A model generated the notes under the pieces. It was given only the letters and a program-made list of their open reading frames with translations, ran no database searches and was not told the DNA's origin. A stretch of 64,000 bases of DNA from Variovorax sp. 679 (lineage in GTDB: Bacteria; Pseudomonadota; Gammaproteobacteria; Burkholderiales; Burkholderiaceae_C): positions 744,001 through 808,000 of the forward strand of contig NZ_RXFS01000001.1 in NCBI RefSeq assembly GCF_003952185.1, in the 5' to 3' direction. Position 1 is the stretch's first letter, and each line of letters opens with the position of its first letter. Positions 37,756 through 49,207 of the stretch are shown in pieces. The translations under genes were made by a program, and so were the position numbers.

Positions 37756-38609
37756 TGACCGCCATCGAGAACCCGTTGCCGGCCACCGTGGCGCAGGCGC
37801 TGGCCGCGTCCATCGCACTGGGCGTGGACCGGCTCGACGCCCAGTTGCTGCTGCTGCACGCGCTGGGCCGCGCCCCGCACGACCGGGCCTGGCTGCTGGC
37901 ACACGACACCGACGCGATGCCCGATGCGGCGTGGTCCGCGCTGGCCGCGCAGCTGTCGCGGCGCCGCACTGGCGAGCCGGTCGCCTACCTGCTGGGCGAG
38001 AAGGAATTCCACGGCCTCAACCTGCAGGTCGATGCCCGTGTGCTCGTGCCGCGGCCCGACACGGAAACGCTGGTCGAATGGGCCCTGCAATGCCTCGAAG
38101 GCCATGCCGCTCCGCGCGCGCTCGACCTCGGCACGGGCAGCGGCGCGATCGCGCTGGCCCTGCAACACGCCCGCCCCGATGCGCAGGTCGACGCGGTCGA
38201 TGCCAGCGCCGATGCGCTCGCGGTCGCCCAGGCCAACGCCCGGCGCCTCGGCCTGCCCGTGCGCTTTGCCCAGGCCAACTGGCTCGACGGCGCCGGCAAC
38301 GGCTACGCGGTCATCGCCAGCAACCCGCCGTACATCGCCACCGGCGATCCCCATCTGCCCGCGCTGCGCCACGAGCCGTCTTCCGCCCTGGTTTCGGGCG
38401 TCGATGGCCTCGACGACATCCGCCAGATCGTGCAGAACGCCCCCGCCCACCTCGCGGAAGGCGGCTGGCTGCTGCTCGAACACGGCCATGACCAGGCCGC
38501 GGCCGTGCGCCAGTTGCTCGCCGAGCGCGGTTTCGCCGAAGTGCAAAGCCGCGACGACCTCGCCGGCATCCAGCGCTGCTCCGGCGGAATCTGGCGCACG
38601 GTGAAATAA
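37752..38609 (+). CDS. prmC: Release-factor glutamine N5-methyltransferase
   Basis: 285 residues. SAM-dependent methyltransferase that modifies the Gln of the GGQ motif in RF1/RF2. SAM motif [15 protein letters not shown] (about 123-137) and catalytic NPPY (191-194). The N-terminal helical RF-binding domain is present. The ATG overlaps the prfA stop codon (ATGA); a second ATG follows immediately. Confidence 0.95.
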   Translation: MMTAIENPLPATVAQALAASIALGVDRLDAQLLLLHALGRAPHDRAWLLAHDTDAMPDAAWSALAAQLSRRRTGEPVAYLLGEKEFHGLNLQVDARVLVPRPDTETLVEWALQCLEGHAAPRALDLGTGSGAIALALQHARPDAQVDAVDASADALAVAQANARRLGLPVRFAQANWLDGAGNGYAVIASNPPYIATGDPHLPALRHEPSSALVSGVDGLDDIRQIVQNAPAHLAEGGWLLLEHGHDQAAAVRQLLAERGFAEVQSRDDLAGIQRCSGGIWRTVK

Positions 38610-38639
38610 TCCCCCCAGCCTATTTTTTCAGGAGTCCCC

Positions 38640-38966
38640 ATGTCCGACGCCCAGCAACGCATCGACGATCTCGTCAAGACCAACGACCTCGTGCTCTTCA
38701 TGAAGGGCAATGCCAGCTTCCCGATGTGCGGCTTCTCCGGCCGCGCGATCCAGATCCTGAAGGCGGTCGGCGTCGACACGAAGACGCTCAAGACCGTGAA
38801 CGTGCTCGAAGACGACGGCATCCGCCAGGGCATCAAGGAATACAGCAACTGGCCCACGATCCCGCAGCTCTACGTGAAGGGCGAGTTCATCGGCGGCTCG
38901 GACATCATGATGGAGATGTACGAGTCGGGCGAGCTGCAGCAGGTGGTGAACGGCGCCAACGCCTGA
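38640..38966 (+). CDS. grxD: Monothiol glutaredoxin (Grx4 type)
   Basis: 108 residues with the monothiol active site Cys30 in MCGFSGRA (CGFS). WPTIPQLYVKGEFIGGSD is the glutathione-binding region. This class binds a 2Fe-2S cluster with glutathione and works in Fe-S trafficking. An AGGAG site precedes the ATG. It follows prmC by 30 bases, as often in betaproteobacteria. Confidence 0.95.
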   Translation: MSDAQQRIDDLVKTNDLVLFMKGNASFPMCGFSGRAIQILKAVGVDTKTLKTVNVLEDDGIRQGIKEYSNWPTIPQLYVKGEFIGGSDIMMEMYESGELQQVVNGANA

Positions 38967-38982
38967 CCCCGCGGGAACGGCC

Positions 38983-39513
38983 ATGAGTCACGATCACGCG
39001 GACCACGGCCATTCCCATGAAGACGGCGGCGACAACGGCAGCGACAGTGCCGCCCCGGCCTGGAAGCACGATGGCGTGCGGGTGATCGGCGCGAACCAGC
39101 TCGACGTCAACACCGCCCAGACGCCCGGCATGAACCGGGCAGCCGCCATCAATTTCGCCCGCGTGGGCGCACAGAAGCTCTGGGCCGGCACGGTGACCAT
39201 CCATGCCGACGCCAAGACCGGCGCTCATCACCACGGACATCTCGAATCGGTGATCTACGTGGTGCGCGGCCGGGCCCGCATGCGCTGGGGCGAGAAGCTC
39301 GAATTCACCGCCGAGGCCGGACCGGGCGACTTCATCTACGTGCCGCCCTACGTGCCGCACCAGGAAATCAACGCCAGCGCGACCGAGACGCTCGAATGCG
39401 TGCTGTGCCGCAGCGATGGCGAGGCGGTGGCGGTGAACCTCGACATCGAGCCTGTCGAAAAGCCCGAATCGGTCCTCTGGGTCGACCCCACTCACCCCCA
39501 CGGCGGAACATAG
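38983..39513 (+). CDS. Cupin-domain protein
   Basis: 176 residues. A His/Asp/Gly-rich N-terminus (HDHADHGHSHEDGG, possible metal binding) is followed by a cupin barrel (about 70-150). The metal-site histidines are in GAHHHGHLESVIYVVRGRA, and VPPYVPHQE is the second cupin motif. The reaction is unknown. It lies 16 bases after grxD and its stop codon directly abuts repeat copy D. Confidence 0.85.
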   Translation: MSHDHADHGHSHEDGGDNGSDSAAPAWKHDGVRVIGANQLDVNTAQTPGMNRAAAINFARVGAQKLWAGTVTIHADAKTGAHHHGHLESVIYVVRGRARMRWGEKLEFTAEAGPGDFIYVPPYVPHQEINASATETLECVLCRSDGEAVAVNLDIEPVEKPESVLWVDPTHPHGGT

Positions 39514-39607
39514 GCTCTCCCCCAGGCTTCGCGCATTTCGTGTCGCTGCGCCAACCCCCTCGCCGGGGGCAACACCTGCGGCCCGGCAAAGCCGGTTCCG
39601 CGGTGTT
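39514..39607 (+). repeat. Comamonad-type 3'-UTR repeat, copy D
   Basis: Fourth copy, beginning right after the cupin stop codon (TAG, 39511-39513) and reading on the plus strand. The stem matches copy A; the CCCCC/GGGGG hairpin has a GGCGA-type loop. Reverse relative to copies A-C on the chromosome, but the same orientation relative to its gene. Confidence 0.9.
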
Positions 39608-39658
39608 GCTGGAATGGCCCCTCAGTCATGGCACCATGACGGTCTTCAACGTGCCAAC

Positions 39659-40969
39659 ATGACCCTGACCCAAAGCCTGCTCATCATCGCGCTGCTGATA
39701 GCGCTGAGCGCCTTCTTCTCCCTTGCCGAAATCACCCTGGCCGCCTCGCGCCGCCTGCGCCTGCGCCAGATGGCCGATGAAGGCGACCCCCGGGCCGAGA
39801 AGGTGCTGCGCGTGCAGGAACAGCCGGGCCACTACTTCACTGTGGTGCAGATCGGGCTCAACGCTGTGGCGATCCTCGGCGGCGTGGTCGGCGAGGGCTC
39901 GCTCAGCCCGTACTTCGCCATCTTCTTCGAGAAGTGGCTCAGCCCCGAGGCCTCTGCCAGCGCGGCCTTCCTGTGCTCGTTCGTCATCATCATCGCGGTG
40001 TTCCTGGTGTTCGCAGACCTGTTCCCCAAGCGGCTGGGCATGAGCAACCCCGAGCGGCTGGCGGTGCGCATGGTCGGGCCCATGCAGCTGCTGATCACCA
40101 CCTTCAAGCCATTGGTGTGGTTCTTCACGCGCTGCACCGACCTGCTGTTCAAGCTGCTCGGCATGCCGATGGCACGCGACGACAAGATCACCTCGGCCGA
40201 CATCCTTGCGATGACCGAAGCCGGCGCGCAGGCCGGCGTGCTCGCGGTGCGCGAGCAGCAGGTGATCGCCAACGTGTTCGAGCTCGACACGCGCCTGGTC
40301 AGCAGCGTGATGACGGTGCGCGACAACATCGCCTGGTTCCTGCACGACGACCCCGAGTCGGTGCTGCGCGCGCGCATCGTGGCCGAGCCCTTCTCGGCCT
40401 ACCCGGTGTGCGACGGCGACATCGACCACGTGCTGGGGTATGTCGACGCCAAGGACATGTTCCAGCGCGTGCTCAGCGGCCAGCCGCTGGCCTTCGACCA
40501 GGGTCTGCCGCTGCACAAGGCGCTGGTCATTCCGGACCGGCTGTCGCTCACCGAGGTGCTCGAGCAGTTCCAGCAGGCGCACGAAGACTTCGCGATCATC
40601 GTCAACGAATACAGCCTCGTGGTGGGCGTGATCACCCTCAACGACGTGATGAGCACGGTGATGGGTGACCTGGTGTCCACGCCCGACGAGGAGCAGATCG
40701 TCCAGCGCGACGAGAACTCCTGGCTGATCGACGGCATCACGCCGATCCAGGACGTGCAGCGCGCGCTGCACATCGACGAGTTGCCCCACTCGGAGGAATA
40801 CGAGACGCTGGCCGGCTTCCTGATGGTGATGCTGCGCCGCGTGCCCAAGCGCACCGACAACGTGAGCTGGGGTGGCTACACCTTCGAAGTGATGGACGTC
40901 GACAGCTACCGCATCGACCAGGTGATGGTCACCAAGGGCACGGGCACCGCGAAAGCGCCCGCGAACTGA
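39659..40969 (+). CDS. CNNM/HlyC-CorC-family membrane protein
   Basis: 436 residues. An N-terminal DUF21/CNNM membrane domain with four helices (about 1-190, SAFFSLAEITLAASRRLRLRQ early), two CBS domains (about 215-340: VMTVRDNIAWFL, AYPVCDGDIDHVLGYVDAKD) and a C-terminal CorC_HlyC domain. Relatives act in Mg/Co handling; the 'haemolysin' name is historical. ATG 39659 was chosen for its hydrophobic start; no strong ribosome site is seen, and repeat copy D lies just upstream. Confidence 0.85.
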   Translation: MTLTQSLLIIALLIALSAFFSLAEITLAASRRLRLRQMADEGDPRAEKVLRVQEQPGHYFTVVQIGLNAVAILGGVVGEGSLSPYFAIFFEKWLSPEASASAAFLCSFVIIIAVFLVFADLFPKRLGMSNPERLAVRMVGPMQLLITTFKPLVWFFTRCTDLLFKLLGMPMARDDKITSADILAMTEAGAQAGVLAVREQQVIANVFELDTRLVSSVMTVRDNIAWFLHDDPESVLRARIVAEPFSAYPVCDGDIDHVLGYVDAKDMFQRVLSGQPLAFDQGLPLHKALVIPDRLSLTEVLEQFQQAHEDFAIIVNEYSLVVGVITLNDVMSTVMGDLVSTPDEEQIVQRDENSWLIDGITPIQDVQRALHIDELPHSEEYETLAGFLMVMLRRVPKRTDNVSWGGYTFEVMDVDSYRIDQVMVTKGTGTAKAPAN

Positions 40970-40990
40970 ACAGGCCGGAGCAGGAAGACG

Positions 40991-41671
40991 TCAGGCCGCC
41001 GAGCGGTCCTTGTCCTTTTCCTTCTCGCGCTCCCTGTCGTTGAACACCCAGAGCCGCTGATTGGAGAACACCGCATTCGGATACGGCGACTTGCCGCGGC
41101 TGCCGTTGTAGCGGCCGAGCGTCATGAACAGGTCGCCGTTCTCGCGGTCGAGGTAGTGGCGAAGAATGACGCAGCCGAAGCGCAGGTTGGTCTGCATGTG
41201 GAAGAGCTTGGCCGGGTCGCTGTCGCCGATCACGCGCGTCCAGAACGGCATGACCTGCATGTAGCCGCGAGCGCCGGCGCTCGACACTGCGAACTTGCGG
41301 AAATTGCTCTCGACCTGCACCAGCCCGAGCACCAGGCTCACTTCGAGCCCCGAGCGTTTCGCTTCGTACCAGACGGTCTGCAGGAATTCGATACGCGACG
41401 GTGCATCGGCAATCTTCTTCTTGAGGCGCTCGCTCATATCGCCAAGCCAGCGCAGATAGGCCAGGCGAGCCTCGGTGTTCGCGAACTGCGGCACCGGCGG
41501 TGCCTTGTTGTGGATGGCCGAACTCAACGCGGTGCGCACCGAGTCGATCAGCGGCTCCTCGATCTGCGCACCGGCAAAGGCGGCCTGCGGCAGCGACAGC
41601 ACGGTGAGGGCGCCAGCGGTCACGGCGCCGCCCAGGCACTGGCGTCGCGAGAGGCTGCCCTCCAGGCTCAT
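40991..41671 (-). CDS. Lytic transglycosylase (SLT domain)
   Basis: 226 residues. A Tat-like signal ([13 protein letters not shown], then AFAGA) is followed by a soluble-lytic-transglycosylase domain: catalytic Glu in [11 protein letters not shown], then [18 protein letters not shown] and [10 protein letters not shown]. It cleaves peptidoglycan in the periplasm. The C-terminus is highly charged ([16 protein letters not shown]). It overlaps the proS stop by 4 bases (ATGA), so is co-translated with proS. Confidence 0.88.
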   Translation of the reverse strand: MSLEGSLSRRQCLGGAVTAGALTVLSLPQAAFAGAQIEEPLIDSVRTALSSAIHNKAPPVPQFANTEARLAYLRWLGDMSERLKKKIADAPSRIEFLQTVWYEAKRSGLEVSLVLGLVQVESNFRKFAVSSAGARGYMQVMPFWTRVIGDSDPAKLFHMQTNLRFGCVILRHYLDRENGDLFMTLGRYNGSRGKSPYPNAVFSNQRLWVFNDREREKEKDKDRSAA

Positions 41672-43413
41672 TTTGCGAGCTTGCCGGCGATGAAGTCGGC
41701 GATGCCGGTCACGGGCACCTTGGTGGCCGCGGTATCGCGCCGGCCCTGGTACTCGAGCTGGCCTTCCTTGAGACCGCGGTCCGAGATGACCACGCGGTGT
41801 GGCACGCCGATCAGCTCCCAGTCGGCGAACATCGCGCCGGGGCGCTCGCCGCGGTCGTCGAGCAGCACGTCGACGCCCTTGGCCAGCAGCTCTTCGTAGA
41901 GCGCCTCGGCCGCCACCTTGACCTCGGGGCTGCGGTCCATGCCGATGGGGCAGACCACCACGGTGAAAGGTGCGATCGCGTCCGGCCAGATGATGCCGCG
42001 CTCGTCGTGGTTCTGTTCGATGGCGGCCGCCGGCAGGCGGGTGATGCCGATGCCGTAGCAGCCCATCTCGAGGAACTGCGGCTTGCCGCCTTCGTCGAGG
42101 TAGGTGGCGTTCATGTCCTTGCTGTACTTGGTGCCCAGCACGAACACATGGCCGACTTCGATGCCGCGCTCGATGGCCAGCACGCCCTTGCCGTCGGGCG
42201 AGGCGTCGCCCGCGACCACGTTGCGGATGTCGGCGACGAGATCGGGCTCGGGCAGGTCGCGGCCCCAGTTGACTCCCGTCATGTGGAAGTCGACTTCGTT
42301 GGCGCCGGTGATCCAGTCGGCCATGACGGCGGCTTCGCGGTCGGCCACGAGCTTCACGGGCTTCTTGAGGTTCAGCGGGCCCAGGTAGCCGGGCTTGCAG
42401 CCGAAGTGGTCCTCAATCTCGGCCAGGGTCGCGAAGCGGAAGCCCTGGTTCAGGCCCGGGAGCTTGCCGACCTTGATCTCGTTCATGTCGTGATCGCCGC
42501 GCAGCAGCAGCAGCCAGACCTGCGAACCCTTCGGATTGCCGGCCTCGTCGACGATGTCGGTGGCCAGCACCAGCGACTTGATGGTGGTGGAGAGCGGCAC
42601 GCCGAGCAGTTCGGCCACGTCGGCGCAGGTGCTCTTGCCGGGCGTCGGCGTCTTCTCGAGCGCCTTGGTGGCTGCGGGGCGCGGACCGGCCGGGGCCAGT
42701 GCCTCGGCCTTTTCCATGTTGGCGGCGTAGCTGCTGTCGGGGCAATAGACGATGGCGTCCTCGCCGGTGGCGGCGATCACCTGGAATTCCTCGCTCAGGT
42801 CGCCGCCGATGGCGCCGCTGTCGGCCGCCACGGCGCGATAGCGCAGGCCGAAGCGGTCGAAGATGTTGCGGTAGGCCTGCGCCATGACCTGGTAGCTGGC
42901 CTTGGCGGCGTCGAGGTCGCGGTCGAAGCTGTAGGCGTCCTTCATGATGAATTCACGCCCGCGCATCAGGCCGAAGCGCGGACGGCGCTCGTCGCGGAAC
43001 TTGGTCTGGATCTGGTAGAAGTTCTTGGGCAGCTGCTTGTAGCTGCGGATTTCCTGGCGCGCGATGTCGGTCACGACCTCTTCGCTGGTCGGCTGGATCA
43101 CGAAGTCGCGGTCGTGCCGGTCCTTGATGCGCAGCAGCTCGGGGCCCATCTTCTCGAAACGGCCAGTCTCCTGCCAGAACTCGGCCGGCTGCACCACGGG
43201 CATCGTCATCTCGACGGCGCCGGCGCGATTCATCTCCTCACGGACGATGGCCTCGACCTTGCGGATCACGCGCAGCCCCATGGGCATGTAGGTGTAGATG
43301 CCCGTGCCGAGCTTCTTGATCATGCCGGCACGCATCATGAGCCGATGGCTCGCGACCTCTGCGTCAGCGGGCGCTTCCTTGAGGGTGGAGACAAAAAATC
43401 GGGAAGCTTTCAT
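41668..43413 (-). CDS. proS: Prolyl-tRNA synthetase
   Basis: 581 residues, the long bacterial-type ProRS. Class II core with motif 2 [21 protein letters not shown] (only [17 protein letters not shown] shown as core), the editing insertion domain (about 225-410) and the C-terminal anticodon-binding domain. The ATG at 43413 ([20 protein letters not shown] start) matches the family N-terminus; a longer frame exists upstream but is not conserved-looking. Divergent from rppH. Confidence 0.95.
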   Translation of the reverse strand: MKASRFFVSTLKEAPADAEVASHRLMMRAGMIKKLGTGIYTYMPMGLRVIRKVEAIVREEMNRAGAVEMTMPVVQPAEFWQETGRFEKMGPELLRIKDRHDRDFVIQPTSEEVVTDIARQEIRSYKQLPKNFYQIQTKFRDERRPRFGLMRGREFIMKDAYSFDRDLDAAKASYQVMAQAYRNIFDRFGLRYRAVAADSGAIGGDLSEEFQVIAATGEDAIVYCPDSSYAANMEKAEALAPAGPRPAATKALEKTPTPGKSTCADVAELLGVPLSTTIKSLVLATDIVDEAGNPKGSQVWLLLLRGDHDMNEIKVGKLPGLNQGFRFATLAEIEDHFGCKPGYLGPLNLKKPVKLVADREAAVMADWITGANEVDFHMTGVNWGRDLPEPDLVADIRNVVAGDASPDGKGVLAIERGIEVGHVFVLGTKYSKDMNATYLDEGGKPQFLEMGCYGIGITRLPAAAIEQNHDERGIIWPDAIAPFTVVVCPIGMDRSPEVKVAAEALYEELLAKGVDVLLDDRGERPGAMFADWELIGVPHRVVISDRGLKEGQLEYQGRRDTAATKVPVTGIADFIAGKLAK

Positions 43414-43502
43414 CGGGATCGCGGTGATGGGAATCGCTGGATTCGAAGTTGGGAAGTGGGGAACTGCTCCCCCGGAGAGACCCTGAGAGCCTGCATCGCA
43501 GC

Positions 43503-43530
43503 TTGCCGAGGGCAACCCGGCATGCATAAT
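43503..43530 (+). promoter_or_regulatory. Candidate sigma-70 promoter of rppH
   Basis: TTGCCG (43503-43508) and CATAAT (43525-43530) are spaced 16 bases apart, about 30 bases upstream of the rppH ATG. Confidence 0.5.
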
Positions 43531-43559
43531 CGACTCAGTTCAAAAATTGGGGTTTGATT

Positions 43560-44231
43560 ATGCTCGACCGGGACGGCTTCAGGCCCAACGTCGGCATCAT
43601 CCTGCTCAACCAGAGAAACCAGGTTTTCTGGGGCAAACGCATACGCACTCATTCCTGGCAGTTTCCGCAAGGCGGCATCGACCGCGGCGAAAGTCCCGAG
43701 CAAGCCATGTTCCGGGAACTGCACGAGGAAGTGGGGCTCCACCCGGAGCACGTGCGCATCGTGGCCCGTACCCGCGACTGGTTGCGCTACGAGGTGCCGG
43801 ATCGGTTCATCCGCCGTGACGCACGGGGCCACTACAAGGGCCAGAAACAAATCTGGTATTTGCTGCAACTCGTCGGCCACGATTGGGATCTCAACCTGCG
43901 TGCAACCGACCATCCCGAATTCGACGCCTGGCGCTGGCATGACTATTGGGTGCCGCTCGACGTCGTCGTCGAGTTCAAGCGCGGCGTCTACGAGATGGCG
44001 CTCACCGAGCTTGCTCGTTACCTGCCGAGGCAGGATTTCCGCAACCGCTTCCTGCGCAGCAACGTGCGCGCCCGAGAATTCGAGCGCCATTCGCCGGACG
44101 CCGGGGCGCCTCCCGGACTGGATCTGCCGCCCGGCGGCAGCTTCGATCCGCATCCCGACATTCCTTCTGCGAGCAATGAACCTCCTGTCCACGACAACCA
44201 AGCACCGCCGTCCCTTCCGACGCAACGCTGA
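43560..44231 (+). CDS. rppH: RNA pyrophosphohydrolase
   Basis: 223 residues. RppH removes pyrophosphate from the 5' end of mRNA and so triggers decay. The Nudix box is perfect from Gly38 to Leu60 (ending RELHEEVGL), preceded by [23 protein letters not shown] is the family N-terminus. The C-terminal 50 residues are Pro/Asp-rich and probably disordered. ATG 43560 has a GGGG ribosome site; a TTG two codons earlier is less likely. It overlaps the next gene by 56 bases. Confidence 0.93.
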   Translation: MLDRDGFRPNVGIILLNQRNQVFWGKRIRTHSWQFPQGGIDRGESPEQAMFRELHEEVGLHPEHVRIVARTRDWLRYEVPDRFIRRDARGHYKGQKQIWYLLQLVGHDWDLNLRATDHPEFDAWRWHDYWVPLDVVVEFKRGVYEMALTELARYLPRQDFRNRFLRSNVRAREFERHSPDAGAPPGLDLPPGGSFDPHPDIPSASNEPPVHDNQAPPSLPTQR

Positions 44232-44772
44232 GCGCGTTCTTCTTTTGGCCTGCTTCGGCATCCTCGCGGGGTGCGCCTCGGGCCCGCACGACACCGACAA
44301 CCCCGACTGGGCGCAGGCCGGTCTGCCGCCGCCGCCCAAGCGCTACGAGACGGACAGGGAGTGGGAAGAAACGGCCACGCCGCCACCGCCGGCCTTCAGC
44401 GAAAAGCGTCTGCTGCCGATCGAGATGCCGCCTTACATGAGCCTGAAGTTCGGTGTCGACCCGCAGACGATCGCCATCACGGGCGACGGGATCGTGCGCT
44501 ATGTGGTGGTTGCCCAGAACCGTGCTGGTGGCGCGACCAACGCCTTCTACGAGGGTGTTCGGTGCTCCACGGCCGAGATGAAGAGCTACGCCCGCTACAA
44601 CAACGGCACGTGGCAGGACGTGGCGAAGCCGGAATGGAAACGGCTGGGCGACATGAATTCCAGCTACACCCGAAAGCTGGCGACGCAGGCCCTGTGCCGC
44701 GGCAACGCGCCGCGTGCCTCGGTGGGGGACATGGTTCAGAACATCCGCAACCCGATCCGGGAAGTGCAGTAA
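44176..44772 (+). CDS. CNP1-like family lipoprotein
   Basis: 198 residues with signal sequence and lipobox LAGC (Cys about 34). A Pro-rich linker follows ([18 protein letters not shown]), then a CNP1-like domain with [26 protein letters not shown] residues near 105 and PEWKRL. Function unknown; predicted envelope lipoprotein in betaproteobacteria. The start overlaps the rppH 3' end by 56 bases in a different frame. A bidirectional terminator follows. Confidence 0.8.
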   Translation: MNLLSTTTKHRRPFRRNAERVLLLACFGILAGCASGPHDTDNPDWAQAGLPPPPKRYETDREWEETATPPPPAFSEKRLLPIEMPPYMSLKFGVDPQTIAITGDGIVRYVVVAQNRAGGATNAFYEGVRCSTAEMKSYARYNNGTWQDVAKPEWKRLGDMNSSYTRKLATQALCRGNAPRASVGDMVQNIRNPIREVQ

Positions 44773-44783
44773 CGCAACCAAGC

Positions 44784-44820
44784 GGAAAAACAAACGGGGC
44801 CTCGGGCCCCGTTGTCGTTT
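44784..44820. terminator. Bidirectional terminator between the CNP1-like gene and proB
   Basis: Stem ACGGGGCC-TCG-GGCCCCGT (44794-44812) with A-rich sequence on the left and a T-rich tail on the right, so it can end transcription from both convergent genes. Confidence 0.85.
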
Positions 44821-45966
44821 TCAGCCTGCCGGCATCAACACCATGTTGTCGCGGTGGACCATCTCCGGTTCCGCCACGTAGCCCAGCAGTCGCTCGAACT
44901 CGGATGAAGGCTTGCGGCACAGAAGTCGCGCCTCCACGCTCGAGTAGTTGGCGAGGCCCCTGGCCAATTCGACGCCATCGACGTCACGTACCGCGATCAC
45001 GTCGCCGCGCGAGAACTCGCCCGAAACACTGGTCATGCCGATCGGCAGCAGGCTCTTGCCCTCGGCCCGCACCTTGGCGGCCGCGCCCGCATCGACGACG
45101 ACAGAGCCGCGCAGCTGCAGATGGTCGGCCATCCAGCGCTTGCGGGCCTGGTGCTTGGCGGTTTGCGCTACCAACAGGGTGCCGATGGATTCGCCCTTCG
45201 CAAGACGCAGCAGCGCATCGGCCTCGCGTCCCCAGGCGATGACGGTGGAGGCGCCCGAGCCCGCGGCGCGCTTGGCCGCGAGGATCTTGGTGATCATGCC
45301 GCCCTTGCCGATGCTGGAGCCCGCGCCGCCGGCCATCGCCTCAAGCGCCGGGTCGCCTGCGGCAGCCTCGTGCACGAACTTCGCGTCCGGGTCCTTGCGC
45401 GGATCGGCGGTGTACAGGCCCTTCTGGTCGGTGAGGATGACCAGCGCATCGGCCTCGACCAGGTTGGCCACCAGGGCGCCGAGCGTGTCGTTGTCGCCGA
45501 ACTTGATCTCGTCGTTGACGACCGTGTCGTTCTCGTTGATGACCGGCACCACGCCCAGCTTGAGCAGCGTGACCAGCGTAGAACGGGCATTGAGGTAGCG
45601 CTCGCGGTCGGCCAGGTCGGCGTGGGTCAACAGCACCTGTGCGCTGCCGATCTCGTTCTCGCGCAGCTTGGTCTCGTACATCTGGGCCAGGCCCATCTGC
45701 CCGACGGCCGCAGCCGCCTGGAGTTCGTTGATTTCATGCGGCCGGGTGCGCCAGCCGAGGCGCTTCATGCCTTCGGCGATTGCACCGCTCGACACCATCA
45801 CGACCTCGCGCCCGTCGCGCACCAGCGCTGCCAGTTGCCTGCACCACTCGCCGATGGCGGCCTCGTCGAGACCGCGCCCCTCGTTGGTCACGAGGCTGGA
45901 ACCCACCTTGACGACGATACGGCGGGCATCCCGCAAGGCAGTGGATCCGGAGTTCGACGAGGTCAT
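44821..45966 (-). CDS. proB: Glutamate 5-kinase
   Basis: 381 residues. Phosphorylates glutamate in the first step of proline synthesis. The kinase domain starts [15 protein letters not shown] (about 14-28) and includes INENDTVV and [15 protein letters not shown]-terminal PUA domain (about 285-381) is present, as in full-length ProB. ATG 45966 begins 14 residues before the conserved core. The gene is the last of the rplU-rpmA-obgE-proB run, as in other betaproteobacteria. Confidence 0.95.
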   Translation of the reverse strand: MTSSNSGSTALRDARRIVVKVGSSLVTNEGRGLDEAAIGEWCRQLAALVRDGREVVMVSSGAIAEGMKRLGWRTRPHEINELQAAAAVGQMGLAQMYETKLRENEIGSAQVLLTHADLADRERYLNARSTLVTLLKLGVVPVINENDTVVNDEIKFGDNDTLGALVANLVEADALVILTDQKGLYTADPRKDPDAKFVHEAAAGDPALEAMAGGAGSSIGKGGMITKILAAKRAAGSGASTVIAWGREADALLRLAKGESIGTLLVAQTAKHQARKRWMADHLQLRGSVVVDAGAAAKVRAEGKSLLPIGMTSVSGEFSRGDVIAVRDVDGVELARGLANYSSVEARLLCRKPSSEFERLLGYVAEPEMVHRDNMVLMPAG

Positions 45967-46045
45967 TTTGGGGTTGTAACGGTCTTGAATGCTGCTTGGG
46001 TTGCTGCTGTCTTCCATCCGGCCGGCACCGGCCGACCGATGCCGC

Positions 46046-47134
<1,089 letters not shown>

Positions 47135-47142
47135 TTACAAAT

Positions 47143-47168
47143 GAAGAAGCCCCGGCAATGCGGGGCCT
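47143..47168 (-). terminator. Terminator-like hairpin between rpmA and obgE
   Basis: Read on the minus strand: GCCCCG-CATTGC-CGGGGC followed by a weak T-rich tail (TTCTTC). obgE follows in the same direction, so it probably only reduces read-through from the ribosomal genes. Confidence 0.5.
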
Positions 47169-47193
47169 CGGGTAGATCGAAGTGACTCGGGGC

Positions 47194-47454
47194 TTACGCC
47201 GCGGGGGTCACGTTGACCGTGTGCTTGTTGAGTGCACCCTTTTGACCGAACGACACGTGGCCGTCGACCAGGGCGAAGAGCGTGTGGTCCTTGCCCACGC
47301 CGACGTTCACGCCGGGGTGGAACTGGGTGCCGCGCTGGCGCACGATGATCGAGCCTGCGCTGATCAGTTCGCCGCCGAAAGCCTTCACGCCGAGCATCTT
47401 GGGCTTGGAATCGCGCCCGTTTCGCGTTGAGCCGCCGCCTTTTTTCTGTGCCAT
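47194..47454 (-). CDS. rpmA: 50S ribosomal protein L27
   Basis: 86 residues, starts [19 protein letters not shown] without the N-terminal pro-sequence seen in Firmicutes. [20 protein letters not shown] is the family core. L27 lies near the peptidyl transferase centre. It follows rplU by 12 bases. Confidence 0.98.
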   Translation of the reverse strand: MAQKKGGGSTRNGRDSKPKMLGVKAFGGELISAGSIIVRQRGTQFHPGVNVGVGKDHTLFALVDGHVSFGQKGALNKHTVNVTPAA

Positions 47455-47466
47455 GGAATCTGCTCC

Positions 47467-47778
47467 TTAGCCAGCGATCGCGCCGATTTGCAGTTCGGTG
47501 AACTGCTGGCGATGGCCTTGACGTTTCTGATAGTGCTTGCGACGGCGCATCTTGAAGATGCGAACCTTGTCGTGCTTACCGTGCGACAGCACAGTGACTG
47601 TCACCGTTGCACCGGACACCAGGGGCGTGCCAACCTTGATTTCAGCGCCGTTGCCGACGGCCAGAACCTGGTCGATCACGATTTCCTGGCCTACGTCCGC
47701 AGCAATCTGTTCTACTTTGATTTTCTCGCCGGAAGCAACGCGATACTGCTTGCCACCGGTTTTTATGACCGCGTACAT
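47467..47778 (-). CDS. rplU: 50S ribosomal protein L21
   Basis: 103 residues, [18 protein letters not shown] start and [16 protein letters not shown] basic rRNA-binding segment. First gene of rplU-rpmA-obgE. It has a TATAAT about 50 bases upstream and an AAGAGG ribosome site. Confidence 0.98.
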   Translation of the reverse strand: MYAVIKTGGKQYRVASGEKIKVEQIAADVGQEIVIDQVLAVGNGAEIKVGTPLVSGATVTVTVLSHGKHDKVRIFKMRRRKHYQKRQGHRQQFTELQIGAIAG

Positions 47779-47827
47779 GTAAACCTCTTAGAAATGAGTC
47801 TCCGCGGCGAATTCCGCAGAGCCCAAG

Positions 47828-47833
47828 ATTATA
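47828..47833 (-). promoter_or_regulatory. Candidate -10 element for rplU-rpmA
   Basis: Perfect TATAAT on the minus strand, giving a leader of about 40 bases before rplU. A weak -35 (TGGTTA) lies at 17 bases. Confidence 0.5.
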
Positions 47834-47897
47834 GCGCGGTTTGTGCCTGCTAACCAGCTCTGGCACCACGCAGCCCCGGCAAACCTCGTTGGCTCCC

Positions 47898-47903
47898 TAT
47901 AAT
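47898..47903 (+). promoter_or_regulatory. Candidate -10 element for ispB
   Basis: Perfect TATAAT on the plus strand about 67 bases before the ispB start, divergent from the rplU element. No clear -35 hexamer. Confidence 0.35.
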
Positions 47904-47969
47904 TTGCGCCTTCCGGCCCTTCCCTAGCCTGGGCCACCCTCATCCCCAGCAGCGCCCAGCGCCTCCGCT

Positions 47970-48962
47970 TTGCCAGTTCCCGCCGCCGACACCTCCCCCA
48001 CCGCCACCGTGCTGGACCTGATTGCCGGCGACATGGTCGAAGTCGACCATGTGATTGCCCGCCGCCTCGATACGGGCGTGCCGCTGGTCAGCCAGGTTTC
48101 CAGATACATCATTTCCGCTGGCGGCAAGCGCCTGCGGCCGGCGCTCCTGTTGCTGATGTCGGGCGCACTGGGCTATACGGGCGAGCAGCGATTCAACCTG
48201 GCTGCCGTCGTGGAGTTCATCCATACGGCCACGCTCCTGCATGACGACGTGGTCGACGAGTCGACCTTGCGGCGCGGACGGGCGACCGCCAACGAATCCT
48301 TCGGAAATCCAGCCAGCGTACTGGTCGGCGACTTCCTTTACTCGCGTGCATTCCAGATGATGTTGGATGCCAACAACATGCGCGTGATGCAGATCCTGGC
48401 CGAAGCCACCAACGTGATCGCCGAGGGCGAAGTGCTTCAGCTGATGAACATGCACGACGCGTCGCTGGACGAAGCAGCCTATCTGCGCGTGATCCGGTCG
48501 AAGACAGCAAAGCTATTCGAAGCCAGCACCCGCCTCGCCGCCGTGCTGGCAGGCGCCACGCCCGAAGTGGAAGAAGCCTGCGCCACTTACGGCCAGGCAC
48601 TCGGCACCGCCTTCCAGGTAATCGACGACGTACTGGACTATGCGGGCGACGCCAGCGAAACAGGCAAGAACGTCGGCGACGACTTGCGCGAAGGCAAGAC
48701 CACGCTGCCGCTCATCTTCGCAATGCAACGAGGGACTCCTGCTCAAAGCGAACTGGTGCGTGCCGCCATTGAAGCCGGAGACACAACCCAGTTGGGCAAG
48801 GTCGTCGAGATCGTCCGTGAAACCGGGGCCCTGGATGCTTCGCGCGCCGCCGCCGCCGCCGAGGCGCAGCGTGCGATTCATGCATTAAAAGATTTCCCGT
48901 CCAATTCGCACGCTTCAGGTTTGCTACAATTGGCGGCTCAGTTGCTTGAGCGACGTGCCTGA
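47970..48962 (+). CDS. ispB: Octaprenyl diphosphate synthase
   Basis: 330 residues beginning at TTG 47970; GTG 48009 is an alternative start. Trans-prenyltransferase that makes the ubiquinone side chain. First Asp-rich motif DDVVD at 92-96 (LLHDDVVDESTLRRG) and second DDVLD at 219-223. ISAGGKRLRPALLLL is the family N-terminal helix. Divergent from rplU, the conserved layout in proteobacteria. Provides the side chain for the Ubi pathway encoded earlier in the window. Confidence 0.92.
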   Translation: MPVPAADTSPTATVLDLIAGDMVEVDHVIARRLDTGVPLVSQVSRYIISAGGKRLRPALLLLMSGALGYTGEQRFNLAAVVEFIHTATLLHDDVVDESTLRRGRATANESFGNPASVLVGDFLYSRAFQMMLDANNMRVMQILAEATNVIAEGEVLQLMNMHDASLDEAAYLRVIRSKTAKLFEASTRLAAVLAGATPEVEEACATYGQALGTAFQVIDDVLDYAGDASETGKNVGDDLREGKTTLPLIFAMQRGTPAQSELVRAAIEAGDTTQLGKVVEIVRETGALDASRAAAAAEAQRAIHALKDFPSNSHASGLLQLAAQLLERRA

Positions 48963-49013
48963 ACACCTCTCCTGAGTTGGCATCTAGGACGATTTCTTTT
49001 TTCTTGCAACCAT

Positions 49014-49090
49014 CGGGGTGTAGCTTAGCCTGGTAGAGCGCTACGTTCGGGACGTAGAGGCCGGAGGTTCGAATCCTCTCACCCCGACCA
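49014..49090 (+). tRNA. tRNA-Pro (anticodon CGG)
   Basis: A complete 77-nt cloverleaf: 7-bp acceptor stem CGGGGTG/CACCCCG, D-arm, anticodon stem CTACG/CGTAG with loop TTCGGGA (anticodon CGG, reads CCG), T-arm with GGTTCGAATCC, discriminator A and encoded CCA. It lies between ispB and pilB. Confidence 0.97.
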
Positions 49091-49207
49091 GCCTTTGGCT
49101 GGCATAAATAGACAAATGGCCATGCCTGTTGCTGTGTAGCGATTTACAGCACAGGAGTGTTCAGCGATGATCGTGAAGCAAATTTTCACATCTTTTTCAC
49201 TCGCTGA

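Noticed and set aside
39614..39658. Earlier start for the CorC-like gene within the end of repeat copy D
   Set aside because: The added residues are not hydrophobic or family-like; ATG 39659 begins directly with the first membrane helix.
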